A DNA stretch of 40,346 nt from NCBI GenBank assembly GCA_905221605.1, contig CAJNDS010000942.1, forward strand, positions 1 through 40,346, written 5' to 3'. Below are positions 11,100-21,650 of this stretch, piece by piece. The notes under the pieces were generated by a model, which was not told the DNA's origin, did no database searches, and worked only from the letters and a program-made list of their open reading frames with translations. A program made the translations under genes and the position numbers. Within the stretch, counting starts at the first letter, position 1, and every line of letters starts with the position of its first letter. Source of the stretch: Symbiodinium natans (taxonomy: Eukaryota > Sar > Dinophyceae > Suessiales > Symbiodiniaceae).

Positions 11100-13440
11100 T
11101 TTTTCATTTCATTTCGGACGCATGTGCGGGTCATGTCCCACACCTTGGCGGGCATCGAGGGGTAGAATGACTTAAAGTGACGGCTAATTCTAAGTCAACT
11201 TGAGCGCTGTGTGTGAGGTAAAGCCTCTAGCAAACGAATGAAAAAGGCAGGACAAGAAAAGCGCATTTGTTGACTGTCTTGCCCGGCAGCTGTCGCCAAA
11301 AGCTGGGTTAGACTAGCTGCAACACGGAGGTCAGTGGACTAGGAGGAGACCTCACGCGGTTTCACAAGCACGATGTCAATTTTCATCAACTGTACAATGG
11401 TGACCCGGCCGTGCACAGCAGGCAAAACTGCACTCTGCACAAACTAGCTGCAACACGGTGGACTTTAACCAGGAGGGGGACCTCACACGATTTTTTGACC
11501 AAGTCCGTGTACAGCAGGCAAAAACTGCACCTTGCACTTTACGAACCGACAAGAAAACACGACCTGAAACCCAAAACCCATGAGTAGAGCAGTGCAGTTG
11601 TTCAAAAAGCAGAGCAATCAATCAAAGTATTATTCACAGTTCCGGAGGGGTTATCCCCGACTTAAATGCTCGGTCAGTTGAGAAGAAGAGCTAGCGCTTA
11701 AGACTATGGGCAGCTGCTACTAGACAAAACTCTCCCGCGCTCAGGCTCTGCTGATGCAGCAGATATGAGCGACGAAACGTGCAGGTAAGGAAAAGCAGTA
11801 GCTCCAGAGTGGTGCTTATGGCTTAAGCGGCTGCTTCAAGAAACTACTGACAATACAAACAAGGCTACAAGGCAGCTACACAACCACAGCCTAGAATGAG
11901 CAAATGAAGCGGAAAAGTCTGAGCTGTGAAACCCTGCTAAGAAGTTGCGTAGGCTAAAGTTCAGGAGGCGACCTCACTAGAGGAAAATTATGGCTCAGGC
12001 CGCTTCTGCTAGCGTAGGATGGCGTGAAAGCACTGAGCTGGAAACTTAGGCTTCTCATGGAGAACGCCTTTTTCAGAGATATTCTCGCCCAGGCCGCTGC
12101 CACTGCAGTGTGAGTTAAAGAAACTGAAATAACAACTGGCAACCAGCTAGCATCATTCTTCAGTGCCTTACCCGACGAACGGGACTACTAGGCCACAGCA
12201 CTGCCTCACCCGACGGACGGGACTGCTAGGCTGTCTTGACCAAGCAAAGAAATGAAAGTTACATCTTGCTGCCTTACCCGACGAGCGGGACTACTAGGCA
12301 CTGCATGAGCCTGACACGACGAACGGGACTACTAGGCTGAAATGTTGGCCTTCTCACCAGCATTGATTGGAAGATGCGCAAGTGAAAGTGTGTAGGGTGT
12401 TGGGTTCAAGGTGGGTTGGTGTGACGTTGAGATCACAAGCGCAGCGAAGAAACAAGCCGAGGAGAGCGTTATGTAAAAGCGTGCGAGCATAGCTTTCGGG
12501 GCTAATACCCTTGCACTGAGTGTCCCAGCGGAGTTCTTTTGGACTGCGTAACCACTCAAGAGCTTCTCCTGGAGCTAGCGGGCCGTCACGACCTCCTCCC
12601 CTAGGTCTGCAGCCGCGCCAAGCGCTGGCCGCGCCAGCCCGCCTAGCTCAGTACTGAAGGCTTGGAGTAGAATACATTGAGAAACGTTGGGTAAATGGCT
12701 TTCCCTCAAACTGGAAACTGCTGCGCGGCATCCTCAAAGCTGGTGATGAAACATCTGAAGACTTTCTCGCCTGAACTGTGAACAATACCAGATTTGCAAA
12801 TACGCATTGGCCAGCGCCGTCCGACTTCAGCTTCCGAGTACCAGAGGCAATGATGAAGGGCCGTATAGAGATCTGCCGCTGCGCAGCAGGGACTCAGGAT
12901 TGTCTCCGTCAACTTGGCTGGGGCTCGAGGCTCCCGCTAGTAGGACCGCTTCGTCGGACAGCATCTGTAGACATGCCACTGAAATAAAAACACTGTTGAT
13001 TGTTGTCAAGCCGCGGCAAGACCTGCATGAACTAAGAACACCATTGCTCTGCTTTGTGAACCAGCGCATAGAAAAACCCGTCATCCATTGTAAAAGCCTC
13101 AAAATTATCCCCTCTGCCATCCGCTTGTTTCGACTGAAGTGCCGGAGCACGATCAGACTCCCCTCGTCCTGCGGAAAGACGAGAACCCTCACACTTGGGA
13201 GTGATAGATGCAATCTAAGACGATCTATGTCTCCCCCCGGAATTGGGACCGGGCCAGCTCGTGGTTATGCTGTCTGCAGCGGAATCTCAAATGCTTGAGG
13301 CTAATGCCTCAAAGTGACCACAGCTGGCAAGAGCTAGAAAGCCTTGAGATGTTAGAGGGCCCCGAAAACTGTTAATGAGATGAAGTTCGGGGCCTTGGCC
13401 GGTTCGACAGCTACCATGCGCGGGCGGCTTGAGCTGGTAG
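11100..13440. other. Intronic or unassigned region with dispersed GC-rich hairpin motifs
   Basis: No gene is supported. AGGAGG...ACCTCA motifs recur near 11340, 11471 and 11965. A roughly 90-bp segment around 11343-11430 is partly repeated at 11450-11540 (CAGCAGGCAAAACTGCAC versus CAGCAGGCAAAAACTGCACC). Opposed open frames at 12807-13298 (plus) and 12827-13213 (minus) show no domain. Confidence 0.4.
12165..12337. repeat. Four 29-nt double-stem repeats
   Basis: Four copies lie at 12165-12193, 12203-12231, 12271-12299 and 12309-12337. Each starts GCCT and ends AGGC, so the ends can pair. Copies 1-3 also contain CCCG-5 nt-CGGG, an inner stem, followed by ACTACT or ACTGCT. The inner loop varies (ACGAA, ACGGA, ACGAG) while the stem is kept in three of four copies; copy 4 has CACG in place of CCCG. 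Starts are 38, 68 and 38 nt apart. The function is unknown; they could be RNA-level or cruciform structures. Confidence 0.7.
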
Positions 13441-13445
13441 TGCTT

Positions 13446-13916
<471 letters not shown>

Positions 13917-13919
13917 TTT

Positions 13920-15400
13920 TGCATTGCACTCACTGCCAGAATCAGCATGTGGACCTCTGATCACTTTGGATCCTCGGCACGTCGGCTACTCTGTATCCGC
14001 CTTGGGAGCTCCAGCAGTCTTTGCTAGTTCGTACTTCACGCCCCTCAGGGCTGCTGAAGATTGTTGTGCACAGCTATGTTCGAGTATGTGGAATGCATCC
14101 GCCCCTCGGGGCTGCGATAGCGCTGTGCTGGCTGGGCACCCTACGACCGCTTCCTACTGGCTCACCTGCACCCGCGACTGCTGCAGTGCCGGCTGGCCCC
14201 GATGTTGTGTTGCAGGCTATAGCTGTACGCTAGCTGAGTTTGGTGTGATTAAGGCGGGCAAGTGTGATATAGAAGGTCTCACCCGCCTTTGTTATTTCAC
14301 AGTCCGGCCTTTTGGACTTCGGGAGGATCGCTTCCTCCAGATTGCCAGGTCTCACTACCTGCTATACTGAATCTGCTTTGGCAGAGTACTTAAGGATATT
14401 CAGGAGGAAACCTCCTGATCTGATGCAATGAATCAATGAAGAAATTGAAGTTGGCACGGAGGCAGCCTCCGATTTCAAGTACTCAGCACTGCAAAAGAGT
14501 GAAAAGTAAGCGCGGCTACCCCGACACCCTACTGTGAGTCACTGCGTCCAGCACCCACGCACCAGCTGTTTAGCGAGCCGTACCTCTGGTGAGGCCGACA
14601 CTCAGCGTTCCCGTCTAGTGACGTCTCACACAGGTAACGCTAAACAACTGGCAGAGGGCCGTAGGCAGAGCGCACCAAGGCGGCCTTGCACGTTCCAAGT
14701 AGGATGCCCAAATTGGATGCAGGGAAGCTGAGTTTGCGAAGCCTGACCTGGGACGCCTTGCGCGGCTCCTGGGGCCAGCGCTGCGACAGGGCAAAATTTC
14801 ATACCTGGTCGAGAAAATGTGACCCCAACTGACCGAACTTAACCCACCAGGCTGGAGGAGGTCTCAGATAGGTACGAGTACTTTGCGAAGAGGGAAGCAC
14901 CTGACCTGGGACACCTTGCACGGCTCTCGGGGCCAGCGCTGCGACAAGGCAGGTTGCATCCGAAAAGGTGACTCTAAGTTGAACCCACCGTCCTTGAGGA
15001 GGCCTCACATGTTCGGGGGGGAATCTTGCTGGGGTCAAAGGAAGTGCGCACAGGGCTCTTACAGATGCTTCAGGTTCAGGGACAAAAATGGGTAAGCTTG
15101 GCCTTACGCTACAGCAGGCAGATCGGTCTAATGTAAGAAACACTACCGGGGAGGAAGCCTCCGGAGGAAACCTCCGCATGTGAAGGTTCATGCAAGAGAC
15201 TGTACTTTTTAGCACGAGATCATGGCTTTATTGCGCGCAGGGCAGCATTCATGCCGAGTTGCCTTAAGCAACAGCAGGCAGATAGGTCTTCTTTAAGAAG
15301 AACACTGCTGCGGAGGATGCCTCCGGAGGAAACCTCCGCATGCGTGCTTGGACTTGGCGGGTGCTGACAATTGGGCAAAGGCCTGCCTCATGGCTGCCTG
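13920..15400. repeat. Field of diverged tandem repeats and GGAGG-CCTCC hairpins
   Basis: A segment of about 60 bp (GACCTGGGACACCTTGCACG and onward) occurs at about 14746 and 14902. A second pair, containing ACAGCAGGCAGATCGGTCT and ending CCGGAGGAAACCTCCGCATG, occurs at about 15109 and 15268. Both pairs are about 155-160 bp apart, indicating diverged tandem duplication. Small hairpins GGAGG-3 nt-CCTCC occur at 14402, 14457, 15151, 15163, 15313 and 15325, and GCCCC/GGGGC hairpins near 14039 and 14100. No gene is supported here. The block lies just 3' of the antisense LINE ORF. Confidence 0.55.
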
Positions 15401-15407
15401 GCTGAAT

Positions 15408-17612
15408 CTAATCTCTTACATAGAAGGCCAAGTACGATCCTCGACATATTTGATCCGAGAGGAGCATGGTGCATCTTGGCGGATCACTATCATCAGCTAG
15501 GTACGCAACTCCATCTCTCCAGAATCCCGCTCTGTAATGTCCAGAGTTCCAGTCTTCGCCGATATGAATAATGAATGCATAGAGGCTAAAGGACACTGCT
15601 TCTGTTGAGGTTCCGTTATCTTGAAACATTGGCATCTCAAGAACTGTGTCCAGCGCTTGTGGGCGGGAAGTTTTGATTTGCTGATCAAATCTTTGAATTT
15701 GTAAGCAAATGAGTCTTGTATCTGGAAGCAAGGCAAACACACTACCCCTGTTCGTCCATTGTGTTACTGATTGCTGAAGAGTCGAGAGTCCATCCGGCGG
15801 CTCGGGTAGATACAGAATCAAGCCACCTTTTTCCTCAACACTTATGCGTTCCTCCGGTGCTGAGATATGAACTCGCGCCTCCCATTTATCTGATGAAAGA
15901 TCTGGAATACGCTGAGAGATATGCAACAGAAATTGAGATGCATCCTCCTGCCTGGGTCGTAATCGCCATCCTGCTAGCAGCGGACGAAGATGTCGCAACC
16001 TCCGAACATCCGCATGAGAGGATCTGCCATTCAGGGAACCTATTTCCGTTAGGATGGAATTTAAGGAAGGATCTGGGAACAGTCCGTCTGACAAGAGAGA
16101 GAGAAGGATATGAACGACCGTGTGTGCATAGCACAGTTGATGCGGATTATGATAAGCTAGACGCCAGGCAGCGTCTTGCATGGAAGCTGTGGGAGGTGCA
16201 GTGGTTGAGCGACCCGAGACGCGTGCAGTGTATGTCAGCAAAGAAGCTCGGCTGCTGGAGGAAGCCTCCTGGGAGGAAGCTTCCCTGCCTCTCACCTGGC
16301 TAATTGGAGGATCTGCACTGAAGAGATCTGGCAGTTCCATAGGCTTGGCACAAGCTGCACTCATGGCGTATGTCTGAAGCAGAACCACACATTGCTCTGC
16401 ATGGCGTACTGGAGCATCTACCACAATGCGACAATACCTACATTCTTCTTTTTTGTGCAGGAGGCGCTTATGTGTTCGCATGTTGGCAAGAATGGATGCC
16501 GAGGATTGTGCCCAGAAAGCGGGATGAGCTTTCTGAATGTGCTGTTTCACTCCTTTGTGGCCAACAATGTATTGCCCACAGAGACTGCAGTTCGTTAATA
16601 GATGCTGAGTGACATGTCTCTTTTTTAGTAGAAGATCAGGATCCTTCTTAAGTTGTTCCTGCACGCTAGACTGATAGATCATTGCTATGCTTTCTGAGCT
16701 TGTACAGGATTTGGCTCGTTCTTTCAGCTCGTGCAGCTGAGGGCAAATGCCTGACTCCACATGTCTGCGAAGTTGATGCATTGTGCGCAACTGCCTGTTG
16801 CATGCCGCACATTGCGGAAGTCCTTTGCAGCTATGCACAGTGACCTGAAATTTTGGGCCTAGCTGATTCGCACGCTGTCCTCCATGCTTCACCAGAGTAT
16901 GTTGCTGAAGACCCTTAGCGCTGGAGAATTTCCGATCGCACAGAGAGCACGGTACCGCCTGATCTGCCTCGGTCAAGTCTAAATGCATGCTCTGAAGCTC
17001 CAGTTGCAGCGCAACAATCCTACCTCTAAGTCCCAGATGCCACTGTATGTTCTGATCCGGGTTGGACTTCTGACAGGCATCTAGTGCGTCTTGATAGTTT
17101 TTCATCTGGCTGATCAAAACTGCTTGAGGAGACTGAACCTTGTATTGCTCAAACAGAGTCTTCGTGTCAATATGGCTGTAGTGCTGGTGTTGCTTAAAGA
17201 TGGATCTTAGCATCCTAGAGTATTTACTCTGAAGCTTCTGAAGACCTGATGAGGTGACGCCAGTGGCCACAAGCCCATGCAAGAGTGAGGATTCCACATA
17301 GACCCTCCAGATCTCCAACTTCTTTGAAGCCTCCAAGGCCTTAGTGGAGCACAGGATGTGTCGAAGTAGCTCAAACTTGCCTTGAGCTTGGGCGATCCTA
17401 TAGTCAACAGTCTGGTCTTTGTAGGATCCATAGCTGAGCTGCACCCCTAGATATGTTAGTTTGTGATGAATCGGAATCTTATGTCCTGAGGGAAGGACGA
17501 TGTGCAACTGCTTCTCTTTGCGCATCGTGTGCTTCTTGCGAAAGATGGACTGCTGAGTGCCCTGAACCATTAGCAAGGCTTTGGACTTCGCTGGATTGAC
17601 TTCCAGCCCCAC
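15408..17612 (-). CDS. LINE ORF, second part: RT thumb, zinc fingers and USP-like peptidase
   Basis: 734 codons that continue the same polyprotein in another frame; coding similarity begins before the listed ATG. Residues 1-140 are RT palm-end/thumb (VNPAKSKALL, KLTYLGVQL). Cys/His clusters lie at C222-C225/H238-H243, C268-C271/H284-C290, C342-C345/H358-H363 and C391-C394/H404-C408, probably nucleic-acid-binding fingers. From about 480 to the end the sequence follows ubiquitin-specific protease (C19) signatures: NPHQLCYAHTVVHILL with C494 and N489 five residues before it (as in NxGxTC), QEDASQFLLHI at 555-565, LICLQIQRF at 634-642, and NSGHYRAGF with H692 followed by YLADDSDP with D707/D708. 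Thus Cys, His and Asp of a thiol protease are all present. The role in the element is unknown; deubiquitination or polyprotein cleavage are possibilities. Confidence 0.85.
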   Translation of the reverse strand: MGLEVNPAKSKALLMVQGTQQSIFRKKHTMRKEKQLHIVLPSGHKIPIHHKLTYLGVQLSYGSYKDQTVDYRIAQAQGKFELLRHILCSTKALEASKKLEIWRVYVESSLLHGLVATGVTSSGLQKLQSKYSRMLRSIFKQHQHYSHIDTKTLFEQYKVQSPQAVLISQMKNYQDALDACQKSNPDQNIQWHLGLRGRIVALQLELQSMHLDLTEADQAVPCSLCDRKFSSAKGLQQHTLVKHGGQRANQLGPKFQVTVHSCKGLPQCAACNRQLRTMHQLRRHVESGICPQLHELKERAKSCTSSESIAMIYQSSVQEQLKKDPDLLLKKRHVTQHLLTNCSLCGQYIVGHKGVKQHIQKAHPAFWAQSSASILANMRTHKRLLHKKEECRYCRIVVDAPVRHAEQCVVLLQTYAMSAACAKPMELPDLFSADPPISQVRGREASSQEASSSSRASLLTYTARVSGRSTTAPPTASMQDAAWRLAYHNPHQLCYAHTVVHILLSLLSDGLFPDPSLNSILTEIGSLNGRSSHADVRRLRHLRPLLAGWRLRPRQEDASQFLLHISQRIPDLSSDKWEARVHISAPEERISVEEKGGLILYLPEPPDGLSTLQQSVTQWTNRGSVFALLPDTRLICLQIQRFDQQIKTSRPQALDTVLEMPMFQDNGTSTEAVSFSLYAFIIHIGEDWNSGHYRAGFWRDGVAYLADDSDPPRCTMLLSDQICRGSYLAFYVRD

Positions 17613-20209
17613 GTCCTCAAGAGATTGAAAGAGAGCCTCTGAAGTTCAGGAAAGCTCGAGAAGGTTTCCTGGAGCAGGAAATCGTCTGCAAATACCGTTA
17701 GGATTTCCCTAGCTTGCTTGCTATCTGGGCCCCATTTCTGCTCCATTCTGCTCATGACTAGAAGTGTCAGCGCAGACCACAATGCCGGGGCTAGCTTACA
17801 ACCTTGTTTGATTCCTGAAGAAGTGGGAACTTGAATCTCTAGTCCACCTGTGCCCATGTTGTAGGAGGTCTCACTGTGTAGTTGAACTACCAGTTCTTTC
17901 GTAACAGGGTCTGTTCCCAGGCGATCCAAGGCAGCTAGCAGCTCATGTCTATTAACAGAATCAAAAGCTTTGCTCAGATCAACCGAAATAGTGAGTGCCC
18001 CTGACAGCTGAGCCTGCCTAGCTCCGCGTTGGGACTTGTGCAGGTCCCTGCGATGCTCTTGACGGAGCTGCTGCGCGAAATCAAGGTGCTGACATGCTTT
18101 CGCGATAGCGTCCCGCACCCCCCTCTGCCGAATGTACGCAAATTGAGGCTGAAGCTGTGAGCTCACCTGCAATGCTGGTGCAATGCGAGTCTTCACTGCG
18201 CCTGCTAGCACTTTGCCTGGCACGCTGATGACTCCTATGGGCCTCAGGTTTTTCATGGCGGTGGCTGGCTTGCCCGGCTTGGGGATCCATGCAATTCGAG
18301 GGTCCTTTAGATAAGGGGAAATGTCTGATTGGGACACCTCAGAGTTGATTAGACCTGCTATGTGTTCGTGGGCGTCAGGACCTAGACTCTTCCAAGCTGA
18401 TACTGGGGCTGAGGTGCTGGGGACTGCTTTCCCCACTGGCACTGTCTTGATTTGCGAGGATACCTGCAAGGCAGTGATCGCTGTTCTGGGCACAGCAGCA
18501 ACTGAGTGCAAAGGAGGACTTTTGGAGAAGATTTGACTCGAGTATTCGCGCATAGTTTTTAGCGAGGCCTCCGTATCAAGCGGCTCACCTGCTTGATCCC
18601 TTAGGTTGACTCTCTGCACTGGGCGCCACGGAGCAAGTTTCCTGAGAGCATGAGCCAGTTTGTGGGATTGTTGCCTTTTATCTTCCTGGGCTTGTAGAAG
18701 CAACTGCTCTTGCTTCTCTAGCTTTCTTTGTTTTTGCTGTTTTTTGAAAGCCCGCGCCTCCTCTTTGATGTCCTCCACAAGCTTCTGGCAGTCTGGATTA
18801 TGCTCGGTTCCAGCCCTCTTGTGCTCCTGGATTTGCCGCACTTTCTTCCAATATTCCTGATGAATTGGACCTGCTGCTGGCTGAGACTTGCGTGGAGGAG
18901 GATAGTGCTCAGCTGATACACGAACCATCACTTCATCCAGTTCTTGCCAAGACGGTCTCTCTTGCATTGTCCTCACCACTGATTCCGTCAGACGATGTGA
19001 GTATGCATGCCAGTTGTCATCTTTCCGCCGAAAGCTCGCATCCAGGGCTGTGGCATCAAACGGCCGTGGCTTGCTGGGTGTAGGACTGTAAGGAGGAATG
19101 AACAGAGTAGCTCGCACTGGAAAGTGTTTTGATCCATCTCTGTAGGCAGCCACAGGAAAGTTCTTATCCGAGTAGGCCTCCTTGGATCTCCTCCGAGCAT
19201 CGTGCAGTCTGACCAGCATAAAATCGATCTGAGAGGAATATGTGCCATCACTGTTAGTATCCGTACTGCGATGGCCAGAAGCCCATGTGTTCAGCGCAGT
19301 GAGTCCACAGGATTTGCAGAGCGAGGGCAGTGTCTTCACATCCGCATTTGCAAACCGTACTCGATGAGGCACACTTGGTCCGATATGAGGACGTTCAGTC
19401 ACCGCATGCGCATTGAAATCCCCAGCCACAATCAAGAAATCACGTTGTGGGACTCTCTGTGTTCGATTTTCGAGCTGTGTCACCACGTCCTTTCTCCTGC
19501 CTCTGTTTTCCGTCTTCGAGAGCTTTGAATCCCAGACGTGCTGGTACAGGTTCAGGAGATGTATTCTGGATCTCTGCCACGGGATCATGACGTGCTGCAA
19601 ATGCCCTGGAACAATGGAAGTGCTGCGAATTTCTGAAAGAGGAGCCAGTGAGCTATGCACCAAGACAACCAGGCCAGCCTTGTGTCTGCTTGTTGAGCCA
19701 CAGGTTAGGACTGACCACGGGCCTGAGCTGTAGACCTGGTCCTGCTGCCAATGCGATTCCTGCAGGAAAACGATTTTGATGTTCTTGTACTCTGTTGTTG
19801 CCAAAAGGGCCAGAATCTCGTTCCAAACTCGACTTGTAATTGAGCCTGCGTTCCAAGTAAGGACTTCCATATCAAATTTGTGATGGATCTGTCTGTTCGG
19901 TTGAAAAGAACGCCTCTCCGCTTTCGCAGGAGACGCGAATTGTCCTTCATGAGCTCCTAGAGCCTGAGCTGTCAGAAGACGGCCTTTGTAAAGTGCTGCT
20001 CCCTTCGCCAGGGCAACTTTACAAGCTCTTTGGTAGCTTCGCTTGCCGGTTTTGTTCATGGTTAGCTGACTTCGCTGCGCATGCTGCTCAGCTTCATCGG
20101 GGGGCGCTACTTCCCGAAACCCTCGATTCTGATCCATGGCTGGACCCTGGGACTTGGGACCCAGGCACCCAAGAAAGCTCGCTACGGCTACGAGAAATAA
20201 AATCCTCAT
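17570..20209 (-). CDS. LINE ORF, first part: endonuclease and reverse transcriptase
   Basis: 879 codons. The N-terminal ~110 residues are basic (GKRSYQRACKVALAKGAALY). The start codon is the first in the open frame and may not be the real one. An EEP/APE-type endonuclease spans about 113-372: N120 (LTWN), E151 (LQESH), Y222, D264 and N266 (VAGDFNAH), D329 (SQIDFML) and H362. The usual SDH before the last motif reads SKH. A coiled-coil-like linker lies at about 455-520. The reverse transcriptase runs from about 635: WIPKPGKP, motif A SVDLSKAFDSV (D744), motif B SSGIKQGCKLAPALW, motif C FADD (D842, D843). The frame then drifts out of register about 20 residues after motif C and stops. The catalytic residues look intact. 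It would nick target DNA and reverse-transcribe the element RNA. Confidence 0.9.
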   Translation of the reverse strand: MRILFLVAVASFLGCLGPKSQGPAMDQNRGFREVAPPDEAEQHAQRSQLTMNKTGKRSYQRACKVALAKGAALYKGRLLTAQALGAHEGQFASPAKAERRSFQPNRQIHHKFDMEVLTWNAGSITSRVWNEILALLATTEYKNIKIVFLQESHWQQDQVYSSGPWSVLTCGSTSRHKAGLVVLVHSSLAPLSEIRSTSIVPGHLQHVMIPWQRSRIHLLNLYQHVWDSKLSKTENRGRRKDVVTQLENRTQRVPQRDFLIVAGDFNAHAVTERPHIGPSVPHRVRFANADVKTLPSLCKSCGLTALNTWASGHRSTDTNSDGTYSSQIDFMLVRLHDARRRSKEAYSDKNFPVAAYRDGSKHFPVRATLFIPPYSPTPSKPRPFDATALDASFRRKDDNWHAYSHRLTESVVRTMQERPSWQELDEVMVRVSAEHYPPPRKSQPAAGPIHQEYWKKVRQIQEHKRAGTEHNPDCQKLVEDIKEEARAFKKQQKQRKLEKQEQLLLQAQEDKRQQSHKLAHALRKLAPWRPVQRVNLRDQAGEPLDTEASLKTMREYSSQIFSKSPPLHSVAAVPRTAITALQVSSQIKTVPVGKAVPSTSAPVSAWKSLGPDAHEHIAGLINSEVSQSDISPYLKDPRIAWIPKPGKPATAMKNLRPIGVISVPGKVLAGAVKTRIAPALQVSSQLQPQFAYIRQRGVRDAIAKACQHLDFAQQLRQEHRRDLHKSQRGARQAQLSGALTISVDLSKAFDSVNRHELLAALDRLGTDPVTKELVVQLHSETSYNMGTGGLEIQVPTSSGIKQGCKLAPALWSALTLLVMSRMEQKWGPDSKQAREILTVFADDFLLQETFSSFPELQRLSFNLLRTWGWKSIQRSPKPC

Positions 20210-20229
20210 CTTGGGCCAGAATCTTACAC

Positions 20230-20593
<364 letters not shown>

Positions 20594-20719
20594 GTAAGCT
20601 TGCTTGCAGGGCAGTCATAAAAATCGGTCATTCAGTGGGGTCGTTGCAGATGCTGGCAATTGCAATTGCGGTTGGGTTGGTGGAACGTACTGACTGCACG
20701 CTTGAAGACGATGGCCGAG

Positions 20720-20783
20720 GTATGGGGCTGGCGCTTCCGTATTCTGCTGAACAATTACAGCAACGGCAGCCCGATGTGCGACG
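20720..20783 (+). CDS. Exon 3 of HYTN-domain/TPR gene
   Basis: The open frame reads WGWRFRILLNNYSNGSPMCD. It follows GGCCGAG (acceptor) and starts in phase 0, the phase in which exon 2 ends at 10396. Joined to EPSA, it continues the domain. The end is placed at 20783 because the following 52 nt begin with GC and end with CAGCTCAG, and this boundary leaves one base that completes a glycine codon with the next exon. GC-AG introns are known in dinoflagellates. Confidence 0.55.
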
Positions 20784-20835
20784 GCCTCGGGAAGTTGTGC
20801 GGCTTTGTGGCGTTATGTGCTTCTTTGCAGCTCAG

Positions 20836-21002
20836 GCGCTGCCAGCGATCCTGAGTCGGAGCGCGTCGTGCGAGAATGGGGCGATGGCAATCCATGGGGC
20901 CACCGGGCGGCGTTTTGCATCCCGATCCTGGCGCCGAAAGCAATGGCCTACAACATCTTCACACGCCACACGCACCCGGGCTCAGAGATTGCAAGAGCTT
21001 AG
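20836..21002 (+). CDS. Exon 4 of HYTN-domain/TPR gene
   Basis: The open frame reads through DPESERVVREWGDGNPWGHR and then AAFCIPILAPKAMAYNIFTR, ending near HTHPGSEIARA and a stop at 21002. Composition and motif density are clearly coding. It begins after CAGCTCAG at 20835 in the phase left by exon 3. The 3' boundary is uncertain; splicing probably occurs before the stop, since TPR-bearing sequence follows at 21.2 kb. This is the last recognisable part of the N-terminal domain. Confidence 0.6.
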
Positions 21003-21230
21003 CTCCTAGGCGATAGAAGTTTTGCGCAGCATGCCTAGTTATGGTTGCGGGCAACTCCTTGCAAGGAGAATGGGGTTTGACCTTAGCCGGGAGTTTGCTG
21101 ATAGGCAAAGGGGGAGTATTACTACTAGTCACATCTAATTACTTAATTCGTCATGGCAAATGTGTAATGAGACTTGCGATTGACACGTCGATATGGTTCC
21201 CAGCAAAGGGGGGTGATGTTGTGAAAGATT

Positions 21231-21650
21231 GTGACTGCGAGGCCAGACATGGCCCGGAAGTTGGTGCAGGACAAAGGAGTGCAACGCCACGTCCGCTTGG
21301 GAGAAGACTACCAAGGTCGTGCAGTGCATCGCGGACGTGACGTGTTTCTTCTCTGCGTGGTGAGCACTTCAGGCGAGGTGCAGAACGCCTCCGCTGAAGC
21401 CGACGGCGTGTTGCAGCTGCTGAAGCTGCGCTTGGCCCTCCTCCGCAAGAGCAAAGGGGACAGAGATGCCGCCACGATGGAGTGCATGTCGGAACTGGGT
21501 CGCAGGATGCAGGGTCGCGCTGTGCACCAGGAAGCTGAGACGCTCATGAGGGAGTGCTTGGCGGGACGCCCGAGGCTCAGCAAGACACACTTTAAAGACT
21601 TGCCTAAAGCTTGCCTATGGAGAGCCAGCAGTTTGAAAGCCACAGAGTAG
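21231..21650 (+). CDS. Exon 5: linker plus first TPR of the HYTN-domain/TPR gene
   Basis: The open frame contains GEVQNASAEADGVLQLLKLR and then a TPR-like unit with ATMECMSELGRRM and EAETLMRECLAG. This aligns residue for residue with the repeated exons downstream (DTL...NNLALLL...EAEPLFREAL). An acceptor GACTGCGAG just before 21241 is plausible. The tail PRLSKTH aligns with the end of TPR exon 1 (RRLSG), so the exon probably ends near 21586 and the rest of the frame to 21650 is intron. Tandem TPRs of this kinesin-light-chain/nephrocystin-3 type act as protein-binding scaffolds. Confidence 0.6.
   Translation: MTARPDMARKLVQDKGVQRHVRLGEDYQGRAVHRGRDVFLLCVVSTSGEVQNASAEADGVLQLLKLRLALLRKSKGDRDAATMECMSELGRRMQGRAVHQEAETLMRECLAGRPRLSKTHFKDLPKACLWRASSLKATE

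Larger units (their letters stand above)
15400..20209 (-). mobile_element. Nearly full-length antisense non-LTR retrotransposon (LINE)
   Basis: One long coding region on the minus strand, split by a single frameshift near 17640, encodes in order an APE-type endonuclease, a reverse transcriptase, four zinc-finger-like Cys/His clusters and a C-terminal peptidase-like domain. Endonuclease plus reverse transcriptase without an LTR, integrase or RNase H is the layout of a non-LTR retrotransposon. The 5' end lies near a CAA/TTG tract at 20.23 kb and the 3' end before the hairpin field. No target duplication or poly(A)-like tail was pinned down, so the true ends are uncertain. It lies antisense inside the proposed host intron 10397-20719. 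Confidence 0.88.

Noticed and set aside
15716-16303. Plus-strand 195-codon ORF
   Set aside because: Shadow of the USP-like domain encoded on the minus strand.
20150-20209. Signal peptide or lipoprotein-like start MRILFLVAVASFLGCL of the LINE ORF
   Set aside because: It is simply the first ATG in the open frame near the CAA tract; a secretion signal makes no sense for a retrotransposon polyprotein, and the true start is probably downstream or elsewhere.
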